The notes: generated from the sequence alone by a model not told the origin. A stretch of DNA of 64,000 bases from Rhodoferax sp. (GCF_013297935.1 NZ_JAAFIX010000006.1:1-64000); one strand, 5' to 3'; positions 8,715 through 18,214 are shown, counted from the first letter of the stretch. Translations and numbers: made by a program.

Positions 8715-9131
8715 ATGGCCGCAGGAACCATCATCGCTGTGCTTTCCAATGTGCCTTGGGGCCAAGTGATCGACGCTGCGCCCAAAGTGGCGGAGGGCGC
8801 TACCAAATTGTGGGGTGCCGTCACCCGAAGGAAGAAGAACGACGCTGACTTGGCACCCCAAGCCGGGGCCGGCGCTACGGAGGGTGATGTGGCGGACGAT
8901 TCCCTCCAGCGCCTGCGTGCAGATGTCCAGGTGCTGCAGGCCTCGGTCAGAGATGTGCGGGAGGAGTTGCTCACTGCCACCGAGCTGATCAAACAGTTGG
9001 CCGACCAGAACACCGTCTTGGTGCAACGCGTGGAGCTCCATCGCCGCAGATTGGCGCTGCTGTCTTACCTAACTGCGGGCGGCTTCACGATGTTGGTGTC
9101 TGCAGTTGTTTATCTACTGACCACGCGCTAA
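8715..9131 (+). CDS. Hypothetical coiled-coil protein with C-terminal membrane anchor
   Basis: 138 residues of unknown function. The N-terminus has a short hydrophobic stretch (GTIIAVLSNVPWGQVI), followed by a basic RRKK patch and an acidic linker. A predicted coiled coil follows (about residues 55-108; heptad-like LRADVQVLQASVRDVREELL). One C-terminal transmembrane helix (YLTAGGFTMLVSAVVYLL) ends the protein. A strong AAGGAG precedes ATG 8715. It is convergent with the LysR gene and the stop regions overlap by four bases. Confidence 0.75.
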   Translation: MAAGTIIAVLSNVPWGQVIDAAPKVAEGATKLWGAVTRRKKNDADLAPQAGAGATEGDVADDSLQRLRADVQVLQASVRDVREELLTATELIKQLADQNTVLVQRVELHRRRLALLSYLTAGGFTMLVSAVVYLLTTR

Positions 9132-10060
9132 GCCCCTGCACCCCCCGAAACGTCGTCGACTGGCTCGTCAGTGGCTCCCATTTTTTGCACCACCAGTTCA
9201 ATAAAGCGCGAAACCGCCAGCGGCAGATAGCGCCTGCTGGGGTAGACCAGGCTCACACCATGCCCCAGCCGGTGATAAGAGGGCAGCACGGGCAGCAGCA
9301 GGCCCGCACGCATGTCGCGCTTGGTCAAGGCTGACGGTAGCAGCGCAATCCCGAGTCCGGCCAATGCCGCTTTGCGCAACGCTTGCGCCGTGTTGCCACT
9401 GAAGTGCCCGGTCACTTGCACTTCAGACTCCTCGCCATCAGGTCCGGTAACCCGCCAGCTTGCTTTGCCACTGGGGTGGCTGAAGCCTAGGCAATCGTGC
9501 GTCACCAAGTCTTGCAGCATCGTCGGTACACCGCGCCGTGCGATGTAGGCCGGGCTTGCCACCAAGCTATCGGTACCCGCATCCACGACCTTGCGAGCAA
9601 AAAAGCCGGAGTCCTCCAAAACGCCGCCCCGAAACGCCACATCAATGCGGTCCGCAATCAGGTCCGCGCGCCCGTCACTCAGCACAAAGTCCAAACGCAC
9701 CTTGGGGTAGGTGGTCAGGAACTCGGAGAGCCAGTCCATCGAAAAAAAGTCGAAAAAGTCAGCCGGAGCGGCTACCCGGACCAAGCCACGGGGTTCCTGG
9801 TTTACCGCTTGAAGCTCCTGGCTCGCGTCAATCAGCCCGTCTACCGCACCGCCGCACCGCTCCAGAAACACCTCGCCTGCGCTGGTCAGTGCCAGATTAC
9901 GGGTAGATCGCTGCATCAACCGGATACCCAGCTGGGCCTCCAGCAATTGAACCCTGCGGCTCAACGTGTTCGCCGGCACACCCATTCGGCGTGAGGCTTC
10001 CGCAAAGCTGCCGTAGCGCACCACTTGCACAAAGGTAGCGATGTCATTCAAGTCGGTCAT
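9128..10060 (-). CDS. LysR family transcriptional regulator
   Basis: 310 residues. The N-terminal winged HTH is FVQVVRYGSFAEASRRMGVPANTLSRRVQLLEAQLG, and the rest is a LysR effector domain (LVRVAAPADFF onward). The start is ATG 10060 (MTDLNDIATF), the usual LysR length; a longer frame to 10114 adds an unlikely leader. It is divergent from the pirin gene with a 109-base shared promoter region, so the pirin/reductase pair is its likely target. Confidence 0.88.
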   Translation of the reverse strand: MTDLNDIATFVQVVRYGSFAEASRRMGVPANTLSRRVQLLEAQLGIRLMQRSTRNLALTSAGEVFLERCGGAVDGLIDASQELQAVNQEPRGLVRVAAPADFFDFFSMDWLSEFLTTYPKVRLDFVLSDGRADLIADRIDVAFRGGVLEDSGFFARKVVDAGTDSLVASPAYIARRGVPTMLQDLVTHDCLGFSHPSGKASWRVTGPDGEESEVQVTGHFSGNTAQALRKAALAGLGIALLPSALTKRDMRAGLLLPVLPSYHRLGHGVSLVYPSRRYLPLAVSRFIELVVQKMGATDEPVDDVSGGAGA

Positions 10061-10169
10061 GGCTGATTGCTTCAATTTTTGGATGAGTGCAATCATATTG
10101 CGCCATCTAGTCAATCAATCAAGGAATTTTTAAGCTACAGGCATTCATTCAAGCACGCAAGGTTTCTCC

Positions 10170-11006
10170 ATGACAGCACCCGCATCTGCCCCCCGCGCCA
10201 TCGTGTACCGCACCCGTGGTACCACCCACGGTCCGATTACCCGGCTCATGAGCCCCAGTGACTTGGGGCAGGTGCTCAAGCCTTTCATCTTCTTGGACTT
10301 GGTGAATTTCAAAGCCGGCGGGCTCAACCAAGGTTTTGGCATGCACCCGCACTCGGGCATCGCTACCGTGACCTTTTTGTCGCAAGGCGATGTGCGCTAC
10401 GAGGACAGCACCGGTCAATCCGGCCTACTGCCTGCCGGTGGCGTGGAGTGGATGCGCGCTGGCAATGGTGTGTGGCACAGCGGTAGCCCGGTGGGCGAAG
10501 CGCCCGGCCTGGGTTTCCAGTTGTGGGTAGCGCTGCCGGCCGATCTGGAAAACGCTGCTGCGCAAAGCCAATACCTGGCACCCGAGTTGGTGCCTCACAT
10601 CGGGCCGGTCAGGGTTTTGCTGGGTAACTATGACGCAGCGCGCAGCCCCGTAGCGGCACCCGCGGGCATGACGTATCTGTCAGTCAACCTCGCCAAAGGC
10701 GAGCGCTGGACCTACACCCCACCAATCGGACACACCGTGGCTTGGTTAGCCGTGGCCGCAGGCCAGCTGGAGGCCTCCGAAACCGTCGACGCCGGTGAGC
10801 TCGTAGCCTTCGCCGACTCAAGCGCCGGCATTGAGTTGCTCGCCACGGAGGCCACCAGTTTGGTGCTGGGCTCGGCCGTGCCCCACCCGCACGAGTTGGT
10901 GATGGGCCACTACTCGGTGCACACCAGCCGGGAAGCCTTGAACCAGGGCGAGACCGAAATCCGTCGCATCCGGCAGCAGCTGCGCGAAGCCGGGCGACTC
11001 GGCTAA
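10170..11006 (+). CDS. Pirin family protein
   Basis: 278 residues, a bicupin of the pirin type. Metal-binding residues of the N-terminal cupin are visible in FGMHPHSGIATVTFL, with further conserved residues in GGVEWMRAGNGVWHSG. Pirins bind Fe or Ni; some have quercetinase-like activity and others act as redox-sensitive co-regulators, and sequence alone does not distinguish these here. It is divergent from the LysR gene and 97 bases ahead of an F420-reductase-like gene, forming a LysR-controlled set. Confidence 0.88.
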   Translation: MTAPASAPRAIVYRTRGTTHGPITRLMSPSDLGQVLKPFIFLDLVNFKAGGLNQGFGMHPHSGIATVTFLSQGDVRYEDSTGQSGLLPAGGVEWMRAGNGVWHSGSPVGEAPGLGFQLWVALPADLENAAAQSQYLAPELVPHIGPVRVLLGNYDAARSPVAAPAGMTYLSVNLAKGERWTYTPPIGHTVAWLAVAAGQLEASETVDAGELVAFADSSAGIELLATEATSLVLGSAVPHPHELVMGHYSVHTSREALNQGETEIRRIRQQLREAGRLG

Positions 11007-11103
11007 GCACTTCATCCACTTTCTATTTCATACGACCCATCAGCTCCGGGGGCGATGAGGGTTGGTACACGCAATGCCCCCGTTACTTTCAAAGGAAAAC
11101 ATC

Positions 11104-11748
11104 ATGAACATCGGCATCATCGGATCAGGCGGCCTGGGCTCCAACGTAGCGCGCGCTTTGGCGAACAAGGGGCTCTCAGCCACCATTTCCAATCGGCGTG
11201 GTCCGGATTCGCTGGCCGCACTCGTGGCCGATCTGGGCCCCACCATCAAAGCCGGTACGGTGGCAGAAGCGGCTGCCGCTGACATGGTGCTCATCGCCGT
11301 GCGCTGGTCGGACTTGGGTGAAGCGCTGGGCAGCCTGCCTGCCTGGAAAGGTCGCATCGTGATTGACGGCACCAACCCCGTCGAGTTTCTGGACCCCAAC
11401 TCGCCAGACGCCCAAGACCCCAGCAACCCGCTGGCGGCCTACGGCATCAAAGCCATCGACCTCGGCGGCCGCTCATCCAGTGAAGTGTTCAGCGAGTTCG
11501 TGCCCGGCGCTCGCGTCGTCAAGGCTTTGAATCATCTGGATGTGAACGTCCTGGCGCAGCCCGAAGTCTCTGGCGGCCAACGCGCCATGTTTTACGCAGG
11601 TGACGATACCGCCGCCAAAGCCGAAGTCCGCCAGCTGTTGGGCGCTATGGGTTACTTTCCCGTAGACCTTGGAACGCTGGAAACCGGCGGGCGCTTGTCA
11701 GAACTGCCATTCGGCGCTTTGTCGGCCAGCAACTTCATCAAGGTCTGA
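11104..11748 (+). CDS. NADPH-dependent F420-reductase-like dinucleotide-binding protein
   Basis: 214 residues. The Rossmann motif is at the N-terminus (MNIGIIGSGGLGSNVARAL, residues 1-19), followed by SNRRGPDS, which would suit an NADP 2'-phosphate. Further along are ADMVLIAVRW and IDGTNPV. This family (NADP_oxidored/Fno-like) reduces F420 in archaea; in proteobacteria without F420 the substrate is unknown. ATG 11104 follows AAAGGAAA. It probably lies in one transcript with the pirin gene. Confidence 0.75.
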   Translation: MNIGIIGSGGLGSNVARALANKGLSATISNRRGPDSLAALVADLGPTIKAGTVAEAAAADMVLIAVRWSDLGEALGSLPAWKGRIVIDGTNPVEFLDPNSPDAQDPSNPLAAYGIKAIDLGGRSSSEVFSEFVPGARVVKALNHLDVNVLAQPEVSGGQRAMFYAGDDTAAKAEVRQLLGAMGYFPVDLGTLETGGRLSELPFGALSASNFIKV

Positions 11749-11779
11749 GTCATTGGTGGTGAAAATCAGCAACACAAGT

Positions 11780-11840
11780 AAAAAGAGCTGCTAGCGCTGG
11801 TGGAATATGCGCTAGCAGCTCCTGTTTTGATAGCGCTTTC
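11780..11840. repeat. Dispersed repeat copy with perfect 13-bp hairpin
   Basis: GAGCTGCTAGCGC (11785-11797) and its reverse complement GCGCTAGCAGCTC (11809-11821) flank an 11-base loop. T-rich flanks occur on both sides. It lies between two convergent genes (11748 and 11858), where it could serve as a bidirectional terminator. It belongs to the same family as the copies at 18886 and 46941. Confidence 0.65.
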
Positions 11841-11857
11841 GCGCTTTTCATTTCACC

Positions 11858-12949
11858 TCAAGCCGTAAACACCCGCGCCTTGCGCGGCGTCAGCACCACC
11901 ACATCGCCTTCTTTCAGCTCCAGCGCCTTGTACTCCTGCGCGCCGATCTGGGCTTCGATGATGTCGCCGCTGCCTGCCGCGCTGCGGTCCTCGGGCAGCA
12001 GCTCCAGGCGGGCAATCGGGCCGACCACGATGGCGCGCACCAGCTTGGCCACAATGCCGCCTGCTGGCTGGCCGGCCTGGTAGGGCTGCACATCCAGGTC
12101 GTGCGGGCGCACATAGGCAAAGGCTTTGGCGTTTTGCGCTTCGCTGTGCTCGGGGCTGGTCAGGCGCACGCCGTGGTGGTCTTCACCGATCAGCATTTCG
12201 CCTTCGTGGGCACGGCCATGGAACAGGTTCACGTCGCCCAAAAATCCATACACAAACGGGCTGGCGGGGTGGTCCCACACCTGCTGGGGCGAGCCGATCT
12301 GCTCGATCTTGCCGCTGTTCATCAGCACCACGCGGTCGGCCACTTCGAGGGCCTCTTCCTGATCGTGGGTCACAAAAATGCTGGTCACATGCAGCTCATC
12401 ATGCAGGCGGCGCAGCCAGCGGCGCAGCTCTTTGCGCACCTTGGCGTCCAGCGCGCCAAAGGGCTCGTCGAGTAGCAGCACTTTGGGCTCTACCGCCAGA
12501 GCGCGGGCCAGGGCAATACGCTGGCGTTGGCCGCCCGAGAGTTGGGCGGGAAAGCGGTCGGCCAGCCAGTCGAGCTGAACCAGGCCCAGCAGGTCGTGCA
12601 CCTTTTGCTTGATAACGGCTTCTGAGGGGCGCAGGGCCCGCGGCTTCATGCGCAGGCCGAAGGCCACGTTGTCAAACACGCTCATGTGGCGGAACAGGGC
12701 GTAGTGCTGGAACACAAAGCCCACATTGCGGTCGCGCACATGCACGTCGGTGGTGTCTTCGCCGCTGAACAAAATGTTGCCGTGGTCAGCGGTTTCCAAG
12801 CCGGCAATGATGCGCAGCAGCGTGGTTTTGCCACAGCCCGAGGGTCCGAGCAGGGCGACGAGTTCGCCGGACTCGATGTCCAGGTTCACGTCCTGCAGGG
12901 CCTTGAAGCTGCCGAAGTCTTTGCTGACGTTGCGGATTGCGATGCTCAT
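11858..12949 (-). CDS. cysA: Sulfate/thiosulfate ABC transporter ATP-binding protein CysA
   Basis: 363 residues. The N-terminal ATPase domain has Walker [11 protein letters not shown]-loop [12 protein letters not shown], signature LSGGQRQR, Walker [13 protein letters not shown] and switch His [10 protein letters not shown]. The C-terminal TOBE/regulatory region (about 240-363) contains [10 protein letters not shown]. The [21 protein letters not shown]-terminus is typical of CysA. The start at 12949 overlaps the cysW stop (ATGA). It powers the CysTW permease with Sbp from the same operon. Confidence 0.95.
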   Translation of the reverse strand: MSIAIRNVSKDFGSFKALQDVNLDIESGELVALLGPSGCGKTTLLRIIAGLETADHGNILFSGEDTTDVHVRDRNVGFVFQHYALFRHMSVFDNVAFGLRMKPRALRPSEAVIKQKVHDLLGLVQLDWLADRFPAQLSGGQRQRIALARALAVEPKVLLLDEPFGALDAKVRKELRRWLRRLHDELHVTSIFVTHDQEEALEVADRVVLMNSGKIEQIGSPQQVWDHPASPFVYGFLGDVNLFHGRAHEGEMLIGEDHHGVRLTSPEHSEAQNAKAFAYVRPHDLDVQPYQAGQPAGGIVAKLVRAIVVGPIARLELLPEDRSAAGSGDIIEAQIGAQEYKALELKEGDVVVLTPRKARVFTA

Positions 12950-13833
12950 GGTGTGGGTTTCTCCGGGGGCAGGGCAGCAGCGGCCTTCTGGTCGCGCTCG
13001 AACTGCCATTCGACAAATGATTTGATCACCAGGGTGACGAGAGCCAGCAAGGCCAACAGCGAAGCCACGGCAAAGGCTGCTACCGACTGGTATTCGTTGT
13101 ACAAAATTTCAACATGCAGCGGCATGGTGTTGGTCTGGCCACGGATATGACCCGACACCACGGACACTGCACCGAACTCGCCCATGGCGCGCGCGTTGCA
13201 CAAGATGACGCCGTAAATCAGGCCCCACTTAATGTTGGGCAGCGTCACGTGCCAGAAGGTTTGCCAGCCGCTGGCGCCCAGCACCTGGGCGGCCTGCTCT
13301 TCGTCGGTGCCTTGGGCCTGCATGAGCGGGATCAGCTCGCGGGCGATGAAGGGGACCGTCACAAAGATCGTGGCCAGCACAATGCCGGGCACGGCGAACA
13401 CGATCTTGATGTCATGGGCCATCAGCCACGGGCCGAACCAGCCGTGCGCCCCGAACATCAGCACATAAATCAGCCCTGCCACCACCGGCGACACCGAGAA
13501 CGGCAGGTCGACCAACGTCGTCAAAAAGGCCTTGCCCTTGAACTCGTACTTGGCAATGCACCAGGCGGCGGCAATGCCGAACACCAGGTTCATCGGCACC
13601 GTAATGGCAGCGACGAGCAGGGTCAGGCGGATGGCGCTCCAGGCATCGGGCTCTTGCAGGGCGAGCCAGAACTCCTGGCCTCCCTTGCGCAAGGCCTCGG
13701 TAAACACCGCCGCCAGCGGCAACACCAGAAACAGGAAAACAAAGCCCAGCGCAATGCTGATGAGTGTCCACTTCACCCAGGCGGGCTCGGTGGTACCGGC
13801 TTGGGCCCGGCGAATCGTGCGTGTGTTGCTCAT
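12946..13833 (-). CDS. cysW: Sulfate ABC transporter permease CysW
   Basis: 295 residues with six transmembrane helices. CysW hallmarks are [41 protein letters not shown] and the EAA loop [28 protein letters not shown]. The C-terminal cytoplasmic tail is charged. It lies two bases after cysT and overlaps cysA by four, so it is the third gene of sbp-cysTWA. Confidence 0.95.
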   Translation of the reverse strand: MSNTRTIRRAQAGTTEPAWVKWTLISIALGFVFLFLVLPLAAVFTEALRKGGQEFWLALQEPDAWSAIRLTLLVAAITVPMNLVFGIAAAWCIAKYEFKGKAFLTTLVDLPFSVSPVVAGLIYVLMFGAHGWFGPWLMAHDIKIVFAVPGIVLATIFVTVPFIARELIPLMQAQGTDEEQAAQVLGASGWQTFWHVTLPNIKWGLIYGVILCNARAMGEFGAVSVVSGHIRGQTNTMPLHVEILYNEYQSVAAFAVASLLALLALVTLVIKSFVEWQFERDQKAAAALPPEKPTP

Positions 13834-13835
13834 GC

Positions 13836-14693
13836 TCAGGCTCCTGCGCGCTTGCGCTGCCAGGATTGCAGGCCGTTGATCACCATCAGCATGGCAAACG
13901 AGGCCAACAGCATGACCGTGGCCACGGCGGTGGCGCCGGCATAGTCGTATTGCTCCAGCTTGCCGATGATGATGAGCGGGGTGATTTCAGAAATCATGGG
14001 CATGTTGCCAGCGATAAAAATGACCGAGCCGTACTCCCCCACGCCGCGGGCAAACGCCATCGCAAAGCCGGTGAGTAGCGCAGGCCCGATGGTCGGGAAA
14101 ATCACATACCGGAAGGTCTGCCACCGGGTAGCCCCCAGGCACGTGGCGGCTTCTTCGAGTTCTTTTTCAGCGTCTTCGAGCACGGGCTGCACCGTGCGCA
14201 CCACAAAGGGCAGGCCGATGAACAGCAGCGCAATCACCACTCCATTGCGGTTGAAAGCGAGCTGGATGCCATAAGGCTCCAGCAGGCTGCCGACCCAGCC
14301 GTTACCAGCCAGCAGCGCGGTGAGCGAGATACCGGCCACCGCGGTGGGCAGGGCAAAGGGCAAGTCCACCAGCGCATCCACCACGCGCTTGCCGGGGAAC
14401 TGGTAGCGCACCAGCACCCAAGCGATCAGCAGGCCGAACACCGCGTTCAACAAGGCCGCCAGAAACGAGGCGCCGAAGGTGAGCTGGTACGAGGCTACCA
14501 CCCGCGGGCTGGCCACGGCGGCCCAGAACTGGTCCCAGGTCAGCGTGAAGGTTTTGAACACCAGCGCGGACAAAGGAATCAGCACAATCAGCGCGAGATA
14601 CACCAGGGTGTAACCCAGCGTGAGCCGGAAGCCGGGCAAGACCCGTTTGGGCGTCCGCTTGGGAGCAGACGCCTGCAGAGCAGCAGCAGTCAT
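13836..14693 (-). CDS. cysT: Sulfate ABC transporter permease CysT (CysU)
   Basis: 285 residues with six transmembrane helices. Typical CysT segments are PGFRLTLGYTLVYLALIVLIPL, DLPFALPTAVAGISLTALLAG and the EAA loop EKELEEAATCLGATRWQTFRYVIFP form. It directly abuts the binding-protein gene, with no gap between its start and that gene's stop complement. It is the partner channel of CysW. Confidence 0.95.
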   Translation of the reverse strand: MTAAALQASAPKRTPKRVLPGFRLTLGYTLVYLALIVLIPLSALVFKTFTLTWDQFWAAVASPRVVASYQLTFGASFLAALLNAVFGLLIAWVLVRYQFPGKRVVDALVDLPFALPTAVAGISLTALLAGNGWVGSLLEPYGIQLAFNRNGVVIALLFIGLPFVVRTVQPVLEDAEKELEEAATCLGATRWQTFRYVIFPTIGPALLTGFAMAFARGVGEYGSVIFIAGNMPMISEITPLIIIGKLEQYDYAGATAVATVMLLASFAMLMVINGLQSWQRKRAGA

Positions 14694-15695
14694 TTACTTG
14701 ACGGTGTAGAGCTTGTCGAACTGGCCGCCGTCATTGAAGTGCACTTTCTGCGCTTCAGCAAACGAGCCGAAAAACTCTTCGGCACGGAACAGCGTAATGG
14801 GCTTGAAGGTGCTGGGGTACTTCTTCAGAATGGCCGGGTTGCTCGGGCGGATGGCGTGTTGGGCGGCAATCTCCTGGCCCTCGTCGGTGTACAAGAAGTT
14901 CAGGTAGGCGCGGGCCTGCTCAGCAGTGCCTTTTTTGGCCACGGTGCGCTCGACCACGGCCACCGGGTTTTCTGCCACGATGGAAATTCCGGGGTGAATC
15001 GCGTCTACTTTATTGGCTCCGAATTCGCGGTCCACCGACACCACTTCAGACTCGAAGGTGATCAGCACATCGCCGATATTGCGCTGCAAAAAGATGGTGG
15101 TGGCATCGCGGCCGCCCTTGGCGAGCACGGGCACGTTTTTGTAGAGCTTGCTCACAAAGTCAGCGGCTTGGGCATCGGTGCCACCCTTTTTGCGCACTTG
15201 GCCCCAGGCGGCCAAATAGGCCATGCGGCCGTTGCCGCCGGTTTTGGGGTTGACCACAATCACCTGGATGCCGGGCTTGACCAGGTCATCCCAGTCCTTG
15301 ATGCCCTTGGGGTTGCCGTTGCGCACCAGAAACAGCATGGTGGAGCTGGTGGGCGCGGCGTTGCTCGGAAACTTCTTGGTCCAATCTTTGGCCACGACGC
15401 CGGTGCCAGCCAGAAAGTCGATGTCGGTGGTGGTGTTCATGGTGACCACGTCGGCCTCCAGGCCGTCGTTCACGGCCCGGGCTTGGGCGCTGGAGCCGGC
15501 GTGGCTCTGGTCGATCTTGATGTCTTTGCCGGTCGTTTTCTTGTAGTTGGCAATAAAGGCCGTGTTGATGTCTTTGTAAAACTCACGCGCCACGTCGTAA
15601 GACACATTGAGCAGCGCGGTCTGGGCTGCTACTAAATTGCTAGCTGTCAGCGCAATGGCGGCGAGGGCTAGAGTGGTTTTTTGCTTGAAATTCAT
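14694..15695 (-). CDS. sbp: Periplasmic sulfate-binding protein Sbp
   Basis: 333 residues. It has a Sec signal peptide (MNFKQKTTLALAAIALTASN, cleavage after VAAQ), then the family start LLNVSYDVAREFYKDIN. Sulfate-binding landmarks include SHAGSSAQARAV, NPKTGGNGRMAYLAAWG and ERTVAKKGTAEQARAYLNFLY. It is first in the operon ahead of cysT. The region coding the signal peptide overlaps a copy of the dispersed repeat (15627-15676). A second, separate Sbp paralog is at 47002-48054. Confidence 0.93.
   Translation of the reverse strand: MNFKQKTTLALAAIALTASNLVAAQTALLNVSYDVAREFYKDINTAFIANYKKTTGKDIKIDQSHAGSSAQARAVNDGLEADVVTMNTTTDIDFLAGTGVVAKDWTKKFPSNAAPTSSTMLFLVRNGNPKGIKDWDDLVKPGIQVIVVNPKTGGNGRMAYLAAWGQVRKKGGTDAQAADFVSKLYKNVPVLAKGGRDATTIFLQRNIGDVLITFESEVVSVDREFGANKVDAIHPGISIVAENPVAVVERTVAKKGTAEQARAYLNFLYTDEGQEIAAQHAIRPSNPAILKKYPSTFKPITLFRAEEFFGSFAEAQKVHFNDGGQFDKLYTVK
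15627..15676. repeat. Dispersed repeat copy inside the sbp signal-peptide coding region
   Basis: The plus strand reads CTGCTACTAAATTGCTAGCT, then GTCAGCGC, then GCGAGGGCTAGAG. The copy at 56975-57023 (reverse strand) has the same block order. In the sbp frame the block encodes roughly TLALAAIALTASNLVAAQ, i.e. the hydrophobic core and cleavage region. Confidence 0.55.
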
Positions 15696-15853
15696 GGCAA
15701 GTCCTGTGAAAAGTGGTTGCGCGCAAAACGGCATCGGGTGCGTTGGTAGAGTCTGATTTTGGGGACGCGGGGGGCAAACCACAACGAATACTTCGTTGTT
15801 TGTTTATATGCAAAAGTGTCTAACAGCAGTAGACCCTACTGCTGTTTTGGTTA

Positions 15854-16741
15854 TTAGCGGGCCCGTGCTTCGGAGCGGCGCAGTGTCCAGTTCAGGCCGA
15901 TACCAGCCGAGGTGCCGGTGCTGCGCAGGTGCAGAGGGCTGCCGGTGTTGGCATTGCCGGCGTAGTTTTCGGCCCGTACAAAGCCGAAGATGCGCACGTC
16001 CGGCGTCAAGGCCCGCGAGGCGCTCGCTGACAGGCGGGTGGCAATCAGGCCGCTCTGGGCGTCGTAGGCGGGGCGCTGGGCGGTCGCCAGGTCGGCGGGC
16101 ACGCCGTAGAAATAGCGATTGAGCCGTGCATCCCCAAAAATCAAGCTGGCGCTGGTGGCGAAGCGCCATGCCGAAGCGGGCGCGCGGGTTTCCCAAATCA
16201 GCTCCGGCTCCGCCGCAAAGCCCTGGGTGCGCAGTCCGCCCTGCACCTCAATGACGCTGCGCAAGGGCAACTCCAGCCGCACCTGGCTCCGTGCGTCCGG
16301 CCGGGCCAGCACGGTTTTGAGCCGCGGGCCGAACTCCACCAGCGTGCCCAGGTCGGGCATGCCCTGGCGGGCGGCAATGTCGTTGGAGCTGGCGGGCAGC
16401 GAGGCAGCAAAGCCGATGTCGAACTCGGTGTCCTCGGTGTGTACCAGTCGCGCACCCACGCTACCGCGCTCCGCACGGAACACCTCGCCGCGGTACACCA
16501 GCACCGGCAACACCAGCCCGAGGCCGCTGCGCTCTATCGACGCGGGATACGCCGGCGTCGACACGGCGCCGGCAAACACGCCGAGCTCCCACAGCGGCAA
16601 GCCATCGCTGGCGGTGTCGGCGAGTGCGGGGGCGAGCCACAGCGGGCTTGTCAGCGCCACCGCGGCAGCCAGCAGGGCGCGGGCAGACCATTGCTGGAGA
16701 CTGCGGGTGGACGGTGGGGTGGAGCGGGTAGTGACAGGCAT
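15854..16741 (-). CDS. MipA/OmpV family outer-membrane protein
   Basis: 295 residues. It has a long N-terminal signal (MPVTTRSTPPSTRS, then the hydrophobic LLAAAVALTSPLWLAPALA). The mature part starts LWELGVFAGAVSTPAYPAS, a MipA/OmpV hallmark, and continues as alternating beta strands ending in a long strand (SAGIGLNWTLRRSEARAR). MipA proteins are small outer-membrane barrels implicated in murein-synthase scaffolding or stress adaptation. The start chosen is ATG 16741; the longer frame upstream overlaps the CopD gene. The 158-base gap to sbp (15696-15853) holds the divergent-side promoter of sbp; I saw no clear operator in it. Confidence 0.8.
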   Translation of the reverse strand: MPVTTRSTPPSTRSLQQWSARALLAAAVALTSPLWLAPALADTASDGLPLWELGVFAGAVSTPAYPASIERSGLGLVLPVLVYRGEVFRAERGSVGARLVHTEDTEFDIGFAASLPASSNDIAARQGMPDLGTLVEFGPRLKTVLARPDARSQVRLELPLRSVIEVQGGLRTQGFAAEPELIWETRAPASAWRFATSASLIFGDARLNRYFYGVPADLATAQRPAYDAQSGLIATRLSASASRALTPDVRIFGFVRAENYAGNANTGSPLHLRSTGTSAGIGLNWTLRRSEARAR

Positions 16742-16788
16742 GGGGCAAAGCACAGTGGTGCGCACAGGGCAGGCGTGTGAACGCGGGT

Positions 16789-17256
16789 TCAGAGCAGTTT
16801 GACGGCGGCAATCGCAGCCCAGCCGAGCACAAAGTTGGTCACCACCAGCAAGTGGATTTGCCCGGCGGCCTTGGCGGCCACCGGCCACTCGGCGGCTGCC
16901 ACCGCACGGCGGAACTTGGCAAAGCCCGCAAAGTAGATGTGCCCGAAGATCAAAAACATCAGTCCGCCCAGAGCAGTCATGATCGTCCAGCCCAAGGGCA
17001 CCACCGCATGGCCGGTGGCCTCGCGGGCGGCCTTCATGGCGCCGCCGAACATGGTGCCGCCGGTGGCCAGCAACACCACGATGGCGATCAGTACCGCCAC
17101 AAAAAAGCGTTGCCACACGGCGGCCATCAGGCGGGCGCGGGGCTGGGCTTCCATCACCGCCAGGGTGGCCGGGCGCAGCGCGATCAGCATGAAGGTCATG
17201 CCCCCCATCCAGACGATGGCGGCAATCAGGTGCAGGAGTTTGGACAGGTCGTACAT
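16789..17256 (-). CDS. CopD family integral membrane protein
   Basis: 155 residues with four transmembrane helices. The N-terminus MYDLSKLLHLIAAIVWMGGM has the His and WMGG characteristic of CopD-like (DUF2269/UPF0093-like) proteins, with a further conserved His in FLIFGHIYF. CopD proteins are linked to copper uptake or haem-like metal binding, but the function of this short form is not established. It lies upstream of the MipA gene on the same strand (47-base gap), probably in one transcript. Confidence 0.75.
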   Translation of the reverse strand: MYDLSKLLHLIAAIVWMGGMTFMLIALRPATLAVMEAQPRARLMAAVWQRFFVAVLIAIVVLLATGGTMFGGAMKAAREATGHAVVPLGWTIMTALGGLMFLIFGHIYFAGFAKFRRAVAAAEWPVAAKAAGQIHLLVVTNFVLGWAAIAAVKLL

Positions 17257-17320
17257 CAGGGGGCTTTCAGAGGTGGTGAGGTCAGGTGCGCATTGTCTAC
17301 GCCCCATGGCTTTGCGAGCT

Positions 17321-18214
17321 TCAGCTGAACAATTGCCCCCGCGCAGTTTTGGTAATCGCCACCACGCAGGGGTGGGTAATGCGTCGCTCCACCGAGACCG
17401 CAAAGAACTCTTCCACCAGCTCCTCGCTGCGGCCTATGACCTCCACGCCGAACTGCTCCACAATGTCGGCCTCCATCACCGAGGGCGCCATAAACACCCC
17501 CCGTCCTTTGCGTCCGAAGGCAGTCATGAGCGCGCCATCGTCAAACTCGCCGATGGTGCGCGGGTGCAGCTGGTGGCGGCTCAACCAACCTTCCCACTGC
17601 TGCCGCACCGAGGCCTGCGCGCCCTGGATGAGCATGGGGGCATCGTTCAGGCACTGAGGGAAGTCGCCTTGGAGGGTTTTGCGCAGCGCGGGCGCGCAAA
17701 AAAAGCTCATGGGCGTGCTGCCCAGCTCGTGGTTGAACGCTTTCACGCTCATGCGCTTGGACATAGGCTCGTCGGCAATCACCAGATCCAGCTGGTTGAG
17801 TGCCAGCTTGGCTAGCAGGTCGGGGAACTTGCCTTCGCTGCAAATCATGCGCACCGGGTCTTCCAGGTTCAGTGCGGGCTCCAGCAAACGGTAGGCCAGC
17901 GACTTGGTCACCGAGTCGGCCACGCCCACTTTGAAGTCCAGCACCCGGTTGGCACCGCGCGGCAGGCGCACCGCGTTTTCCAGCTCAGCGCCCAGGGTAA
18001 ATATCTGGTCGGCATAGCCTAGGGCCATGCGGCCGTCTTCTGTGAGCTCCAGGTTACGCCCGCTTTTCTGGAAAAGCTTGCGCCCCAGCCAGTCTTCGAG
18101 CAGCTTGATCTGGCCCGATAGCGTTTGCGGCGTGGTGTGAAGCTGCTCGCCGGCACGCATGATGCCGCCGGCCTTGGCCGTAACCCAGAAATAGTGGAGG
18201 TGCTTGAAGTTCAT
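17321..18214 (-). CDS. nhaR: NhaR-like LysR family regulator
   Basis: 297 residues. It starts MNFKHLHYFWVTAKAGGIMRAGEQLHTTPQTLSGQIK, the distinctive NhaR-type HTH in which YFW and TPQTLSGQ are conserved. The rest is a LysR effector-binding domain with the NhaR-like segment LIQGAQASVRQQWEGWL. NhaR activates the Na+/H+ antiporter gene nhaA in response to sodium in enterobacteria. No antiporter gene is in the window, so the target is open. The divergent Rrf2 gene shares a 136-base intergenic region that looks AT-rich and promoter-like. Confidence 0.85.
   Translation of the reverse strand: MNFKHLHYFWVTAKAGGIMRAGEQLHTTPQTLSGQIKLLEDWLGRKLFQKSGRNLELTEDGRMALGYADQIFTLGAELENAVRLPRGANRVLDFKVGVADSVTKSLAYRLLEPALNLEDPVRMICSEGKFPDLLAKLALNQLDLVIADEPMSKRMSVKAFNHELGSTPMSFFCAPALRKTLQGDFPQCLNDAPMLIQGAQASVRQQWEGWLSRHQLHPRTIGEFDDGALMTAFGRKGRGVFMAPSVMEADIVEQFGVEVIGRSEELVEEFFAVSVERRITHPCVVAITKTARGQLFS

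Noticed and set aside
16504..17116. N-terminal extension of the MipA frame up to 17116
   Set aside because: It would overlap the CopD gene in another frame and has no signal peptide; ATG 16741 gives a standard leader.
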